Program-made: the position numbers and the translations under genes
Shown: one piece after another, positions 44,651 to 58,048 of the stretch
How the letters are laid out: each line of letters opens with the position of its first letter
How positions within the stretch are numbered: position 1 is the first letter of the stretch
Notes under the pieces: generated by a model
Database searches by the model: none
Told to the model about the DNA's origin: nothing
Seen by the model: only the letters and a program-made list of their open reading frames with translations
NCBI GenBank assembly: GCA_012861695.1
Contig: JAAOOA010000149.1
Location: 461,501 to 525,500, forward strand
Reading direction: 5' to 3'
Source of the DNA: Trematomus loennbergii
Taxonomy: Eukaryota; Chordata; Actinopteri; Perciformes; Nototheniidae
Length of the DNA: 64,000 nt

Positions 44651-45442
44651 TCTCTATTAAAATAAGAAGGAATTGAAACACCGGAATCAAAGTTATAACA
44701 ATTATCTGAGTTTACTGGTAGGAAATCAAACACATATACAATTATACAGAGTACCCCGGGTACTCCGGCTTCAGGTTTGTGACGCGGTTTACAGGTAAGA
44801 CGAGCCTTCAGGAAACGAGAAGTACAGACTTCAAGTTTGGGATGCGGTTTACCGTCTTCTAGACCTGCCTTCAGCAAACAAGAAGCATTTTACACTCAAA
44901 ATCATCAGTATTTCTACCTACTTTGGGGCGGAGATTTGTCAAGTCTTCCTTCCCACTTTACTCCCAAGCGAATCAGCAGAGCCCCTGGGAGGGGCTGTTT
45001 AAACTGACCACCTCCTCCAAGTGCCCTGATTGGCTGGATTCGCTTCTGGCCGAGTTCAATCACAGTTCAAACCACAAAGTTCCATAAGGTCAAAGTCAAC
45101 CCTTATCTCTGTGGGGATCCCCACTCCTCCACCTTCTCATGAGAGCTCTTCACATAAACCACCCCCCCCTCAGACATCCAAACCCCTCTCCATACATTTA
45201 ATGAGGTCTTTTACGACTTCAAAACCCATCTGGCTCTTAGGAATGATTAGGATCAATGTGGGTGTGTGAAACACAGAATCTCTAAGTCAGTGAATTTAAA
45301 GTGAGAATACATTCTTTTTCTAAGTGATTATCAAACCCGTTTGTGATTACATAAAAACAGTTTCAAACAATATATGTTAACTACAATACAATTCAAACAA
45401 TATATGTTAACTACATACAATTCAAAATAATACATGTTTACT

Positions 45443-46081
45443 TCAATACAGTGTAGAATCATATCTCTTTCCTTCAGAGTTCGGCCATGGCATGAACTCA
45501 CAAAGGAGTATGCTCACAACAGAGGAGCAGAACTCGTGCACACAGTAACACACTGTAGATCTGCCGACTCCAAACAATGAGATGGTCCTGTACTCAGAGT
45601 TGGTCGCAAGTTTCCACAGTGCTATGGCCATTTTTTTAGCCACAGGGACACACTCCCCGGAAGTTGGTGTCGCTTCTCCCCAACGTTGCTTCCAGGCGAC
45701 TACAGAGGTATTGGAAAGAGTGCTTGGACATTCTGAAATCTTGGATCCACTGCACATCGGTGTACGTTGGCACCACGTTCTCCCCACCAGGCTGAGGTTT
45801 CTATTGTTCACCCAGAGAGAGCGCGGGACACGACGCGTCCCGTAGTATTTGCATATCTGGAACACATACACAGGCGCAAATTAGCTCTACATAACTCCAC
45901 AAATCCTACATTAGATAGTATTAATAATTTACTGAACTTACCATTGCTGTTCTTAGGCGTGAAAACGCTCATCGTCATCAGCCATCCGACGGTGAAACAT
46001 GGCAGTCATGTGTGCTTTCCGTCGGCCAATCCTTTTCCTAAGGCTTTTAAACTGCCTTTGTTGCTGAAGAAACTTTGCCAT
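45443..46081 (-). pseudogene. Harbinger transposase, N-terminal exons, frameshifted
   Basis: On the - strand a first exon from ATG at 46081 reads MAKFLQQQRQFKSLRKRIGR and ends near a GTAAGT donor at 45941, after an in-frame stop. The next exon begins after TGTTCCAG at about 45860 and contains FRMSKHSFQYLCSRLEATLG in one frame, then ECVPVAKKMAIALWKLATNS and FGVGRSTVCYCVHEFC in another. The helix-turn-helix-like region before the DDE domain in Harbinger nucleases has this form. The frame change near 45660 shows an indel. Confidence 0.7.
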
Positions 46082-46616
46082 AGCATTCGACGTGTGGCGG
46101 CTCCGGATCCGAATAGGCTCAGGCCGCATTAACGAAGTTACAAAGCTGTATACATGAGCACAAACAGCACAACTTCAGTCGACTCCATCTCCATCATGTC
46201 TGAGGTCGAAGGTAAACAACAGACAGTCTACGCGGGAATTTTTGTTCTTCTTCTCTTGTTTTGTAGCGGATTGCAAACAACTTTAAGGTGCTTACCGCCA
46301 CTACTGTACTCGCCGTGAAGTGGTTTGTGGCCTGCCAGTGAAGCCAACGCAGAAGAAGAAGAAGTGACGTCAGCGGCTCATTTGCGTAATCTTCCCTCAG
46401 GGAAAAGTACTCCGTGTGAACGCGATCTGTACTAAGTGCCCTGGGGTTAAAAGCGCCAGGGCTCTTAGTGCCGGAACTAAGTACAGGAAAGTACTTGGTG
46501 TGAACGCGGCTATTGGTGCTCTAGAGGAGATTCGGTGATAGGTGGGGGGGGGGGGGGGTCCAATCAATTATGATTGGCTAATGGTTACACAAGCCAAAAC
46601 ATCGTTAGAATCTCTT

Positions 46617-47311
46617 ACACAGAGGGGACACATGTTGATGTAGAAGAGACATGAAGAAGAGGGGACACATGTTGATGTAGAAGAGACATGAGAAGAGGGG
46701 ACATGTTTGATGTAGAAGAGACATGAAGAAGAGGGACACTGTTGATGTAGAAGAGACATGAAGAAGAGGGGACACATGTTTGATGAAGAAGAGACATGAA
46801 GAAGAGGGGACACATGTTGATGTAGAAAAGACATGAAGAAGAGGGGACACATGGTGATGTAGAAGAGACATGAAGAAGAGGGGACACATGTTGATGTAGA
46901 AGAGACATGAAGAAGAGGGGACACATGTTGATGTAGAAAAGACATGAAGAAGAGGGGACACATGTTGATGTAGAAGAGACATGAAGAAGAGGGGACACAT
47001 GTTGATGTAGAAAAGACATGAAGAAGAGGGGACACATGGTGATGTAGAAAGACATGAAGAAGAGGGGACATGTGATGTAGAAAAGACATGAAGAAGAGGG
47101 GACCATGTTGATGTAGAAGAGACATGAAGAAAGGGGACACATGTTGATGTAGAAAAGACATGAAGAAGAGGGGACACATGGTGATGTAAAGAGACATGAA
47201 GAAGAGGGGACACATGTTGATGTAGAAAGACATGAAGAAGAGGGGACACATTTGATGTAGAAGAGACGTGAAGAGAGGGACACATGTTGATGTAAAGAGA
47301 CATGAAGAAGT
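46617..47311. repeat. 37-bp minisatellite, about 19 units, indel-rich
   Basis: Same unit as 25915-26690, with more one- and two-base indels between units. Confidence 0.95.
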
Positions 47312-47339
47312 GGATTTTGCATAATAGGGGACCTTTTAA

Positions 47340-48271
47340 AATGTGTGTTTCTGTTATGTCCAATAAGAAAGAACAACATGTTATATTGTAAGCTAAGAGA
47401 AAATAATTATAATAATATATCTGTTAGCATCATTTCATTCTGCAAAGCCATTTAAAGTTCAGCCGAAGGGAAAACAGAAGTTTGATGGTTTTGTTTTGTA
47501 ATTATCTGTCAGGTGAATTAATAAACCCTGTTTTTATTAATCATTTCTTATTGTTGTGTATTTATTTATTTGTAACCTTACGTTGGATTACATCAAGATG
47601 CACCTTCATTAGATCCACAAGAGGAAATCCAGTTATTGCAACCGGACAGAGAAAAAAGGTGAAGTAAAATAATAAGATAAATATAGAATAAAAATCCAAA
47701 TGATGGAAGAGTATTTAGAGGTTAAAACAAGTTTACGTAAATATTGTAAATTATGATATATTGTGGGGTATAGACATAGTTGAGACTTGGTTGTGTTATA
47801 ATAGTAGTAGTATATATATCAATATATATTATAGCAGAGGTGGGAAGTAAAGTACATTTACTCAATACTGTGCCATCGTTAGCATTACATATCGCCTACC
47901 AGCAGGGTAAGGCTACATAAAGGGTTACACTAGCAATGCTAATTAATGCTAACTGCTAGCTAGCTGGTGAATCTGATAACATTTAAATATTGTCCTCTTG
48001 CTGGAGCTTGACTCACTTTTTATTTGGATCATCCAGAATTTGGAGGACATTTAGACATCAAAACATTTGATTAAATTAAGCCTTTTTTTGTTTTCTGTGT
48101 ATTCAGTATATTTGAGAAATATGAAGCCTTCAAAAAATGGATCAGTCCAGCTCAGACATCAATGGTTCTCTTTGTATCTGATGTTTCATTTGTTGCTTTT
48201 AACAGCGCTCAATGGTGGGTTGAAATGATTAGAAATCAATTAAAAAAGGTCTATTACCCTCTTGATCTAAC
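47340..48271. other. Non-coding stretch
   Basis: Contains an AGTA-family end at about 47836 (CAGAGGTGGGAAGTAAAG) and otherwise unassigned sequence. Confidence 0.4.
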
Positions 48272-48676
48272 TGTGGGGAAACGTCTGTAGCAATGGAGGA
48301 GTCAGGACTCAAAGGAGACACGAGGAGAGCTGGAGCTTTGATGGCAAACACTGACGGTCTATTTGGAGTTTCGGCAGGAGAATTCACAAGACATGTCACG
48401 GGCCACGGTTTGACCACACGGTTGAGACGCCACAATCAATTCTGAAGAACTCTACCCCAGACCCGTGTATTTAGCTAGTTCAGAGAGAATAATCAACATT
48501 GTGGATAACAAGATAGAATCATAACACCTCTATCAGCTGACGCCAACAGGCAGGAACAGGGAGGCAAAACACTGAGAGCACAGCAGCCAAGGTTACAGGT
48601 GCCTGTGCTCAGTCAGGACAGTATGAACTGATACACTGGGTCAAAGCTATGGGCCTTGGAAAATATTTCCCCAACA
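48272..48676 (-). mobile_element. Solo LTR, 405 bp, with 5-bp target duplication
   Basis: Ends are TGTGGGGAAA and TTTCCCCAACA, with CTAAC on both sides (48267-48271, 48677-48681). Orientation is not certain; the longer TGTTGGGGAAATATT start would place it on the - strand. No internal retroviral sequence. Confidence 0.75.
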
Positions 48677-48739
48677 CTAACTATAATTTTAACTCAGTTG
48701 TGTTTGTCTTCAGTTAATTGTGAAGAGTAAATGTTAATG

Positions 48740-49357
<618 letters not shown>

Positions 49358-49609
49358 TACTAGAGAACAAGGAAGTGTGAAGAAACTTTAAATGACTTGA
49401 CAGAAAGTGTAAGATAACTTCACGTTTTATTTGTTATGTGACAGAGTTACTTCCTTCCTCTTCACCAATAAACTGATAATGAGCATTTATATGTAGTGTA
49501 TGACATACAATGAGACACCTGTGTGTGTTTGCAGGCAGCATAGAGATAGATATACAAGAAAAGCAGAAAAGTGTTTTACAATGTTGTACTTGAGTGTTTC
49601 CATTTTATG

Positions 49610-50313
49610 CTGCTTTGTACTTACCCCACTTCAATTCAGAGGTAAATGGTGTACTTCTACTCCACTTCAATTCAGAGGTAAATGGTGTACTTCTACTCCA
49701 CTTCATTCAGAGGTAATGGTGTACTTCTACTCCACTACATGTATTTAATACCTTTAGTTACTTCACAGATGTGGATGAATGATGTGAAATATAATCAAGT
49801 GTTAAATCAGACTTTAGTTCCACCTGGAGTAAATTCACAAGCTACCCTGCAGTATACAAAGTCATTCAAACTAGCTGCACCTTTACCAGCTTTGAGAACA
49901 CTTTCATGATCAATCATTATAAAACATATCATATATATTATTCTGAAATGGACCAATCTGCACAATGACTACTTTTACTGTCGCTACTTTCACTATATTT
50001 GATGAGAATACTTTTCTACTTTTACTTGAGGAACATTTTGAATGCAGGACTTTTACTGTAACAGAGTATTCCTACACTCTGGTACTTCTACTTTTACTCA
50101 AGTACAAGACCTGAGTACTTCTACTTTTACTCAAGTACAAGATCTGAGTACTTCTACTTGTACTTGTACTTCTCGCTCCTGTGTATTCCTCTTCAGGACA
50201 GAAAAGGCACATATGGATGTTTGTGATTAAATGCAGAAACTGATGTAACACCGACCTCTAGTGGTCAAGGTGATTACAAGTACATTTACTCAAGTACTGC
50301 AACTCAAAAACAT
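49610..50313. mobile_element. AGTA-family hAT-like repeat
   Basis: CTTCTACTTTTACTCAAGTAC-type sequence with the conserved ATCATTCATAA-like internal block seen in the copies at 16890 and 38470. About three 36-bp units lie at 49630-49745. Confidence 0.6.
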
Positions 50314-50317
50314 TTAA

Positions 50318-50686
50318 AGGTAGGGTAGGTAAGTTTGAGAAACCGGCTCGAGATACACTTTTTGTTATATTCCATGGAATGCTCTTAACACCCGATAGCA
50401 ATGAATATCTGTGCTTTGACAAAATCCATAAAAAATATCATCTGTGGAAGCCGTAGTACTGTAAAAAGCACGACCAATCATCTGAGCCGGCTAAAATAAC
50501 TGGATGGCCTACCTGCCTGTCAGCCTTCCATCTGTGCACAAACTTATCTCGTGCCCTCATTGGTCATGTGCGCGTTCGTGTGTGTTGGAGGAGGGGCTCT
50601 GTAAGGAAGTGGCAGATTTTCTCCGGTTGTGTATTTTCAAATTCTAGCGATCTCGAGCCGGTTTCTCAAACTTACCTACCCTACCT
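50318..50686. mobile_element. TTAA-target MITE, copy 3, inverted
   Basis: Same family as 2112-2492 in reverse orientation, TTAA at 50314-50317 and 50687-50690. The duplicate of this locus at 52981-53100 has a single TTAA (53007-53010) and no insert. Confidence 0.9.
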
Positions 50687-50759
50687 TTAAACATAATATA
50701 CTTTTTATCAATACGTTAATCTGTCTAGATCGGACAAGGTTTCTATACTGACTGCAAAC

Positions 50760-51000
50760 AGTCTGAATTTGAACATGCAAAAGCTCTTGGGAAATCTGTT
50801 GAGCGAGCTAAAAAACAGTACGACAAAAACATTTGTCAAACCCAACCAAAGTGAGAGATGCAGTCTGGCACCTGATTAAAGGCACCACAAGGGTTCAAAA
50901 CAAGGTACGAAGGTTTCTGCCATCCTACGAGGGTCCTTACTTCATTGTAGGCATGTTGGATGACCTGATCTATAGACTCAAAAAGAGCCTGTTGAGATCT
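50760..51000 (+). pseudogene. Retroelement integrase C-terminal remnant
   Basis: In broken frames: LGKSVERAKKQYDKN, then a segment reading VWHLIKGTTRVQNKVRRFLP and SYEGPYFIVGMLDDLIYRL. This resembles the end of retroviral or Gypsy-type integrase. Several stops interrupt it. Confidence 0.5.
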
Positions 51001-52197
51001 TCATATTAGGTTGAATACTTAAAACGAAAGTTAATTATAATCAAGTATAATCAATTATATTCTTGTATAACCCACAATGAAAATGCATGTTATGATTTTC
51101 TATATTTACAGTATAAACAAAGTGGTTTGTTAAGTTGAGTGTGAGGCCTATGATGGTTCATGGGTGTCACTGATAAGAGAAGAGGCAGTTTCTTCCCTCT
51201 TCCTACAGCGGTGCACAAGGGGGGGCTCCTGACTTAGTGATAAAGAACTAAGAGGCCCCAAAAAGGTGTTTTTGCCATAGCCGAGAATAATGTTTTAGTT
51301 CTGTATTAGAGGTCATGAACTTTTGTTACATAAGCCTGAGAGGGTGTGTCTTGGGTTTTCTGCCCTGTTTTGAGCTTTAAAACACTGGGCGAGAGAGGAA
51401 CAGCTTGAGAGCTGGGTTTTTGCTCTCGGTAAGGTACTCTCAAACTTGGTAAATATCTCTCGAATTTCTTTGTTGAATGCTGAGTGAATTTCTTTGTGAA
51501 ATGAGTGGAATGAATTGATGTTTGTTGAAAGTTAGTACCCTGCCCTATGAGGAAGGTCCTCTGAATTCATGCGGGACTAGTTGAAGTATACGAATGTGGA
51601 AATGAGAAAATGAACTGATTTTTGAATGAAAGTTTGAATGTGCTTTTTATTATCACCGGTCTTTTATGAGGAAATGCCTCTAAATTCTATCGGGAGATTT
51701 TAAATGTCACAACTGAATTGGGCAGTTGAAGTTACAAATATGGTAATAAATGTAAAACTGTGAATTAAAGTTTCATATTAGAACATGATCACAGCATGAT
51801 AGGTTTAGTATGATTATAATGTTGTAACAAGAAGAAGGTAAAAACCCTGTATAAGTTTGGACCTATTTTTCTTCAAATAAACTGATCCCACCTTTTGGAT
51901 TGGGACAACTTAAAAGACATCTGCGCTCTCCTCTCCTGCTTCAAAGGTTGCACACTGCCACACTCACACTTAGGTAGGGCCACACCTCATTTACTGATAT
52001 CAAATCCTTCGGGATCGCTTAAACAGATTTAGGGGGTCGTCTGAATTGAAACAGCAGTTCATTAACCTGGTTCTTCAGGGAGTTAATAGAGGTGAGATCT
52101 TGCTGACGTTGGTGGATCTGAGCCAAGCAGCAAACTTACATAGACTCAATAACTTCGGTTAGGTCAATTAGGAGGTCTGAGTAATTTGCCGGAATAA
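51001..52197 (+). mobile_element. Possible LTR and leader of a retroelement
   Basis: From about 51087 (TGTTATGATTTTC) to about 51961 (CACTGCCACA) the sequence has TG...CA ends and an AATAAA near 51877. GGGGGTCGTCTGAATTG at 52032 resembles a primer-binding region. No second LTR or target duplication found; tentative. Confidence 0.3.
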
Positions 52198-52485
52198 ATG
52201 ATCAGTCCTCCCGACTCTTACAAGCCCCAGAGCCAAATAGTTGTCCACCATGACAAGCTCAAGCCTTACTATTCCAGGACCCCATTAGACAACAGCTGGG
52301 TGTTCAAAGACACAGACGCCTGGGCACCTGTCGAGGTGCCGCCCCCTCAGCCAGACCTCAACTCATCTGACGCAGTCATCGGGCCTCTCCACCTGTGGGA
52401 CCCCCCATCAGACGCAGAGGATCCAGCTGTGGAGGCCCTCGAGGACCCAGGTTCTTCACCGCCAGTTACGCTTGTTGTTGTTTGA
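52198..52485 (+). pseudogene. Retroelement pol C-terminal fragment
   Basis: An open frame ends with the motif VVHHDKLKPYYSRTP followed by an acidic, Pro-rich tail to the stop at 52483-52485. V(V/L)HxD(K/R)LKPY is a common end of Gypsy or retroviral integrase. The rest of pol is absent. Confidence 0.5.
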
Positions 52486-53448
52486 TAATTGTAATGCTCA
52501 GAGCCACATCACATAGAGTGAAGTCACACAGTGTTTAATTTAACTGGGTTGATTAACTACATCACAGTATGTTATGTACATGTCAGTATGTGTGTTTATA
52601 CACCTTTGAAACATTTAAAAAAAAAAAAAAAGGATCTATGCAGTATGCTTCGTGGACATTTTTATGGACATTGCCTCATGATTCAAGCTGTTTCCACAGC
52701 AAGGAAGACGCCTTCAAGGACTGTGGGAAATGGGGATTATTGTGGGGAATGTGTTGCCATTAATGTTCATGCTTTCCTTTTATAACAGAGTATTCCTACA
52801 CTCTGGTACTTCTACTTTTACTCAAGTACAAGATCTGAGTATTTCTACTTTTACTCAATCTGTACTTCTCGCTCCTGTGTATTCCTCTTCAGGACAGAAA
52901 AGGCACATATGGATGTTTGTGATTAAATGCAGAAACTGATGTAACACCGACCTCTAGTGGTCAAGGATTACAAGTACATTTACTCAAGTACTGCAACTCA
53001 AAACATTTAAATATAATGTATATTTTTATCTGTACGTTAATCTGTCTAGATCGGACAAGGTTTCTATACTGACTGCAAACAGTCTGAATTTGAACATGCA
53101 ATGGCTCCCTGGTGCCAGTAACAAAAAACGCCATTCATATTCTGGGAAAAATACAGTAATATATGCAATACATGCAGCAGGGTTATTAATCCAGAAACAA
53201 ATAATATATATAATAGGGAACAATTTAATGTGACGTTAACACTAGAGTACTTAAATACCTACACACTTTAACTTAAGTGAGGTTTTGAAGACAGCATGTT
53301 TACTTGTACTGGTTTATTTTCACACTGTTTTAATATATTTATTTCAATAACTTTGTTGAGCTTGTTTTTAGCTTTATTTGTATCTCACTGAACATAGTCC
53401 CTGTATGTGAACTTGTTCAGCTGATAAGGCTGGTTATGAAACAGAGAA
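52486..53448. other. AGTA fragment and duplicated flank upstream of NLR B
   Basis: Contains a poly-A run at 52617-52631, an AGTA-family piece at 52785-53006, a block matching 50691-50770 at 53011-53100, and 53130-53430 matching 48770-49180. Confidence 0.6.
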
Positions 53449-53572
53449 GGGGGGGGGGGGGGGGGGCTGCAGACAGGGAGGGAGGGAAGTTGAAAGTGAA
53501 AGTATGAAGTCAGACTTGTCAGAGTGCCGCACGCCATTTTACAGCAGCTCAACGGAGCAGGAGGAGAACAGG
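53449..53572 (+). promoter_or_regulatory. Putative NLR B promoter and first exon with ISRE-like motif
   Basis: A long G run (53449-53466) is followed by GAAAGTGAAAGT at 53492-53503, matching the IRF/ISRE pattern GAAANNGAAA. The downstream block ends in AACAGG/GTGAGT, a good donor at 53573. This suggests a non-coding first exon under interferon-responsive control. No TATA box is clear. Confidence 0.45.
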
Positions 53573-53824
53573 GTGAGTGTTAACACCAGGATCTGCTTTA
53601 GATCCACATTATTTACTCTGTTTTACTGGATGTCAGAATATCAGCGTCCTAGAGTCCAATGAGACTTCTACAAGTGTTGTAAACTTGTTTTATTTCCTAT
53701 TTTCTGATTCATCAAAGCAACATAACATGCGACAGCCCAGCGCAGTCAAAATGGGGAGCGGCCTGTCTGAAGTCTGACTGATTTGATGTATTTTAACCAA
53801 GTTTATTATTATGATGGTTTAGAT

Positions 53825-54366
<542 letters not shown>

Positions 54367-54781
54367 ATAATTACTGACATTATTAATACAAACGCTTTAA
54401 TCTTAGAGCAGCTTTTTTACTCCTTAATAAAGTTTGATAGTTTAGTCCAGAGGTTCTCAACCTAAGGGTCGGGCACCTCCAAAGGTCACCAGGTAAATCT
54501 CAGGTGGAAAGAAGCAAACGATTTCTAAAACATAAATCTGTTTTCCCTTTCTAGACATGTCTCCAACATTGTATTTGTAATGAAATAATGATCATTTGTT
54601 ATTTAGATGAAACCATGTGTTCGATAAATGTAGTCAGTAATAAGTGCAATTTTTCCCTCTGAGATGTATTGGATTAAACAAAAACAACGTACAGTACTTG
54701 AGGAAATATACTTAGTTACAGTCGGCCACTGGTAATATTAAAGCATTTAATGAAGTGAAGCTTTAGAGAAATGTTCATTAA

Positions 54782-54879
54782 AGGTAGGTAGGTAAGTTTG
54801 AGAAACCAGCTCGAGTGCGCTAGAATTTGAAAATACACAACCGGAGAAAATCGGTTTCTCAAACTTACCTACCCTACCT
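54782..54879. mobile_element. TTAA-target MITE, copy 4, internally deleted (98 bp)
   Basis: Same position in the duplication as 2112-2492, but only the two termini remain; TTAA at 54778-54781 and 54880-54883. Confidence 0.85.
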
Positions 54880-54934
54880 TTAACTGAGAACATATTGTGT
54901 GTATTTACCACGTGTTGTTCCTGTGTGTTTCCAG

Positions 54935-54997
54935 CAGGGGGAGACACCTCATAATGAACACGTGGTGATCAGAGATCTGACCGTAACATACCAGCAG
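54935..54997 (+). other. 5' exon of NLR copy B, probably untranslated
   Basis: 63 nt matching 2548-2610 except for two bases. Same NAGNAG acceptor, GTAACA donor and MNTW-stop uORF. Confidence 0.5.
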
Positions 54998-55349
54998 GTA
55001 ACAGACCGACATTACATTATATTACATTACATTAAATAATATGATGATACACAGCATGTGTGTGTGTTGATCTGTGGCTAACAGGAGTAAACAAGTGTTT
55101 TTACATTTTTACACTTTTGTGAGAGTGGCTTCAGCTAAAATGTAATTAAAATATTCATATAAAACAGCACAAAAAGGCGTGTCCTACTCATGCTTTTTAA
55201 ATAAAACTGCTGAATTTTCTAAACAATCTTCATTATTGTTTCACTAAAAAGGTTTGTTCTAGTTTTCCAGTGTAATTCTATCTGCTCAATTGGCCTCATT
55301 AAAATATTTATATAAAATATATGAAGCTCTTAATTTCAGTAATAAAAAG

Positions 55350-55560
<211 letters not shown>

Positions 55561-55714
55561 ATCTCGATCTCTCAGACTGGGGAAGATGAGTGGTTTTAAA
55601 GATGAGGAAGAGGACACATCTTCAGTCCCCAGCTGTCTGTCTCTGAAGAGTGACCGGTCTAAAGATGATCCTCCAACCTTCAGTAATGAACCTGGACCTT
55701 CAGACACAAAGTAA

Positions 55715-56713
55715 GGCCCCGGCTCCACGAGGACGAAAACTGGTTGAATCCGCATATTTCTCATGCGTATAGCCCTCTAAGCTCCACGACGCCGTAAGGG
55801 AAACGTAGAAACAGACCCCGCAAACGACAACGGGTCCAAAGGTGGATAGATCTGGGAACAGAGCGCTCTGGGGGGTCCAACGGGGCCATGGAGTCGCCTA
55901 TACGGTCATTCGTTTTCATAGCCCCGCCTCTCCCCCGCAGGGTTGCTATCGTGCTCCAGTCGCTACTGACCATGCTACAGTTCTTTGTGCAACATCTACA
56001 GGAGCTCCTCCTTGAATTCAGATTATTTATCTTTATCTCGATATGGACATAAACGCGAGTGAAGTCTAATCTGACAGGACGGAGACACGCAGCTCCTGCC
56101 GCTGTGATGCAGCGGGAGCAAACACACACTTCAAGTCAGATCATCACCCTTAGCTATTTTAATTACCTCTCAAACTACCTAAACTTGTTATAAATATGTT
56201 TATTTTTACTGTCGAGTCATCATTACAGGATCAGCTGCTGCATGAGACAGACACTGACGCTGTCAGAAGAGAGGAAAAAGAGACAGGCTCCGTGTATTTG
56301 ATGATTATATATCATGATATCGTCGTTATTCATTTGTTTTAAAGCTCAATAAATAACAATGAAGACCTTTGACCGGCACTTTTATAATTTTGTCCGGAAG
56401 ATTTAAACTTTAACACACGTTGCCCGGTTCTGTCGGCCCCCACCGCGGAGAATAAACAGAAGTGCAGCCATGACAACCATTCTTCTTCGCTGCTTTTGTG
56501 GAGGAAGTTGCTGCTTTTGTGGAGGAAGTTACAGCGCCACGTACAGGTTCGGCATATGTACTGCAGCTTTTCCAGCGTTTGGATGTAAACGGAGCCGTCT
56601 CGTGGAGCTTGACACAATCCGGTGTATATTGCGTGGGGACGGAAGGTTTTTTGCGGTTGCATTTGCGTTACTCCGATGCGTTTTGCCGTATTTGTCCTCG
56701 TGGAGCCGGGGCC
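55715..56713. mobile_element. 999-bp PIF/Harbinger-like MITE at an NLR B splice donor
   Basis: GGCCCCGGCTCCACGAGGAC at the left and its inverse at the right, with TAA at 55712-55714 and 56714-56716. It starts at the fifth intron base of the start exon, leaving GTAA and adding G, so a usable GTAAGG donor remains. No transposase is recognised. Confidence 0.9.
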
Positions 56714-56945
56714 TAAGAGTTTCTGCTGTAACCTGACCTGAAGAGGATCCAGTTTTATGTTATCTGATAATCTAACCTGTTATTTAATGATCGCAGTAAA
56801 GAAACTTAGTAACAGTACAGTAACAACGTTTAAACTCTTGATCCCTGGCGTCATCAGCGATAGTAAATAATCTACATACAGACAGAAGTCAAAATGTGCT
56901 CTCTGAATGAACTAATGATGTTTAAAACATGTGTTGTTTCCACAG

Positions 56946-57050
56946 ACAGAGAGCAGAGTCTCCAGTCCCCAGCTGTCTGTCTCTGAAGAGTGACTGGTCT
57001 AAAGAGCATCCTCTAAACTTCAGTAATGAACCTGGACCCTCAGACACAAA
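56946..57050 (+). CDS. NLR B second N-terminal module exon
   Basis: 105 nt, phase 2 to phase 2, acceptor TTTCCACAG, donor GTAAGA. It reads [20 protein letters not shown] then [10 protein letters not shown] and part of a Lys codon, a repeat of the start-exon module. Absent from copy A. Confidence 0.75.
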
Positions 57051-57618
57051 GTAAGAGTTTCTGCTGTAACCTGACCTGAAGAGGATCCAGTTTTATATCA
57101 TCTAATATATTAAACTGTTCTTTAATAATATCATGTGTGCAGTATAGTACAGAACAAAGGCAGCAGAGTTCAGCAAGCTAACATTATTTGAGGATATTTC
57201 AATATGCATTTATAGCATCATTGTATCAGTGGCATCAAAAGGTTTTAAATGGCAAAGATATTGATAAATACTCACTAAAAACTAAATATATCGTCCAAAA
57301 CATTATTTACTACTTGGGCATGTTTATGATATGTATTTTAAAGATGTTTATTAATGATAGTGATAACCTGGTGAGCTGGTTGTGTTTAGCATTAGCAGAT
57401 ATAACAGAGCTTTGTGTGATTACATGTAGAGTCAATGCAAAGACCCAGATCCGTGCCTGGAGACACCAAGAAAGTGAAGAGGTGAAATTCATGTCACCTG
57501 CGTATTCGTGCAGCGTGACACATTTCATCTTGAGAGAGACGTTTGTGACGCTCTGCCCATTGGTGAGAATCAGCTCCACTAATGTGACGTGCTGTAAAGG
57601 ATGTGTTCATCTCCACAG

Positions 57619-57854
57619 AGGGAAGAGGAAGAGTGGTGTTCCTGTGGAGGAGCAGCTGTCCAGCTGTGCTCTGTGTCAGGACGTCCTGAAGGATCCAGTC
57701 TCTACCAGCTGTGGACACTGGTTCTGCAGACAGTGCATCACCTCATACTGGGAGCAGAGACCTCCATCAGGAGACCCCTCCTGTCCCCAGTGTGGAGAAA
57801 GATCCAGAACCAGAGCTGGACTGCAGACAGCCAGTCAGACCAGCTCTGTACGAG
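57619..57854 (+). CDS. NLR B RING-finger exon
   Basis: 236 nt with the same C3HC4 pattern and splice phases as 5334-5569. Intact. One residue differs from copy A after CPQCG. Confidence 0.85.
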
Positions 57855-58048
57855 GTAAGAGGCCGAACACATGCAGCGTCTTATTCCTCTTCCTGGTTCA
57901 TTTGTTTTGAACAGGTATACTGTTGTAGAGCATAGACAGTAAGCTGTTTATAAAACATTTAAACTCAGTCTGTTTGTTGTTGTTTTATTGTTATAATTAG
58001 ATTCTCAGAGCATTTCCCTCATTCTCTCGTTTCCTTCTCTTCCAGCAG

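Larger units (their letters stand above)
40858..46511. mobile_element. 5.65-kb PIF/Harbinger transposon
   Basis: Terminal inverted repeats AGCCGCGTTCACACC are perfect over 15 bp. Subterminal CGCGTTCACAC copies are repeated at both ends. It carries the two genes typical of the superfamily on opposite strands: a Myb/SANT-like gene (+) and a DDE nuclease (-). The uninterrupted site is seen at 25771-25785. The target duplication is short, AT or similar, and cannot be fixed exactly. Confidence 0.9.
40633..47335. mobile_element. TTAA-flanked element with 37-bp minisatellite, copy 2, split by Harbinger
   Basis: The left end AAGGTCCCCTATTATGC and the right end GCATAATAGGGGACCTT are inverted; TTAA lies at 40629-40632 and 47336-47339. 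The body matches 25534-26697. The Harbinger element at 40858-46511 interrupts it. Confidence 0.85.
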
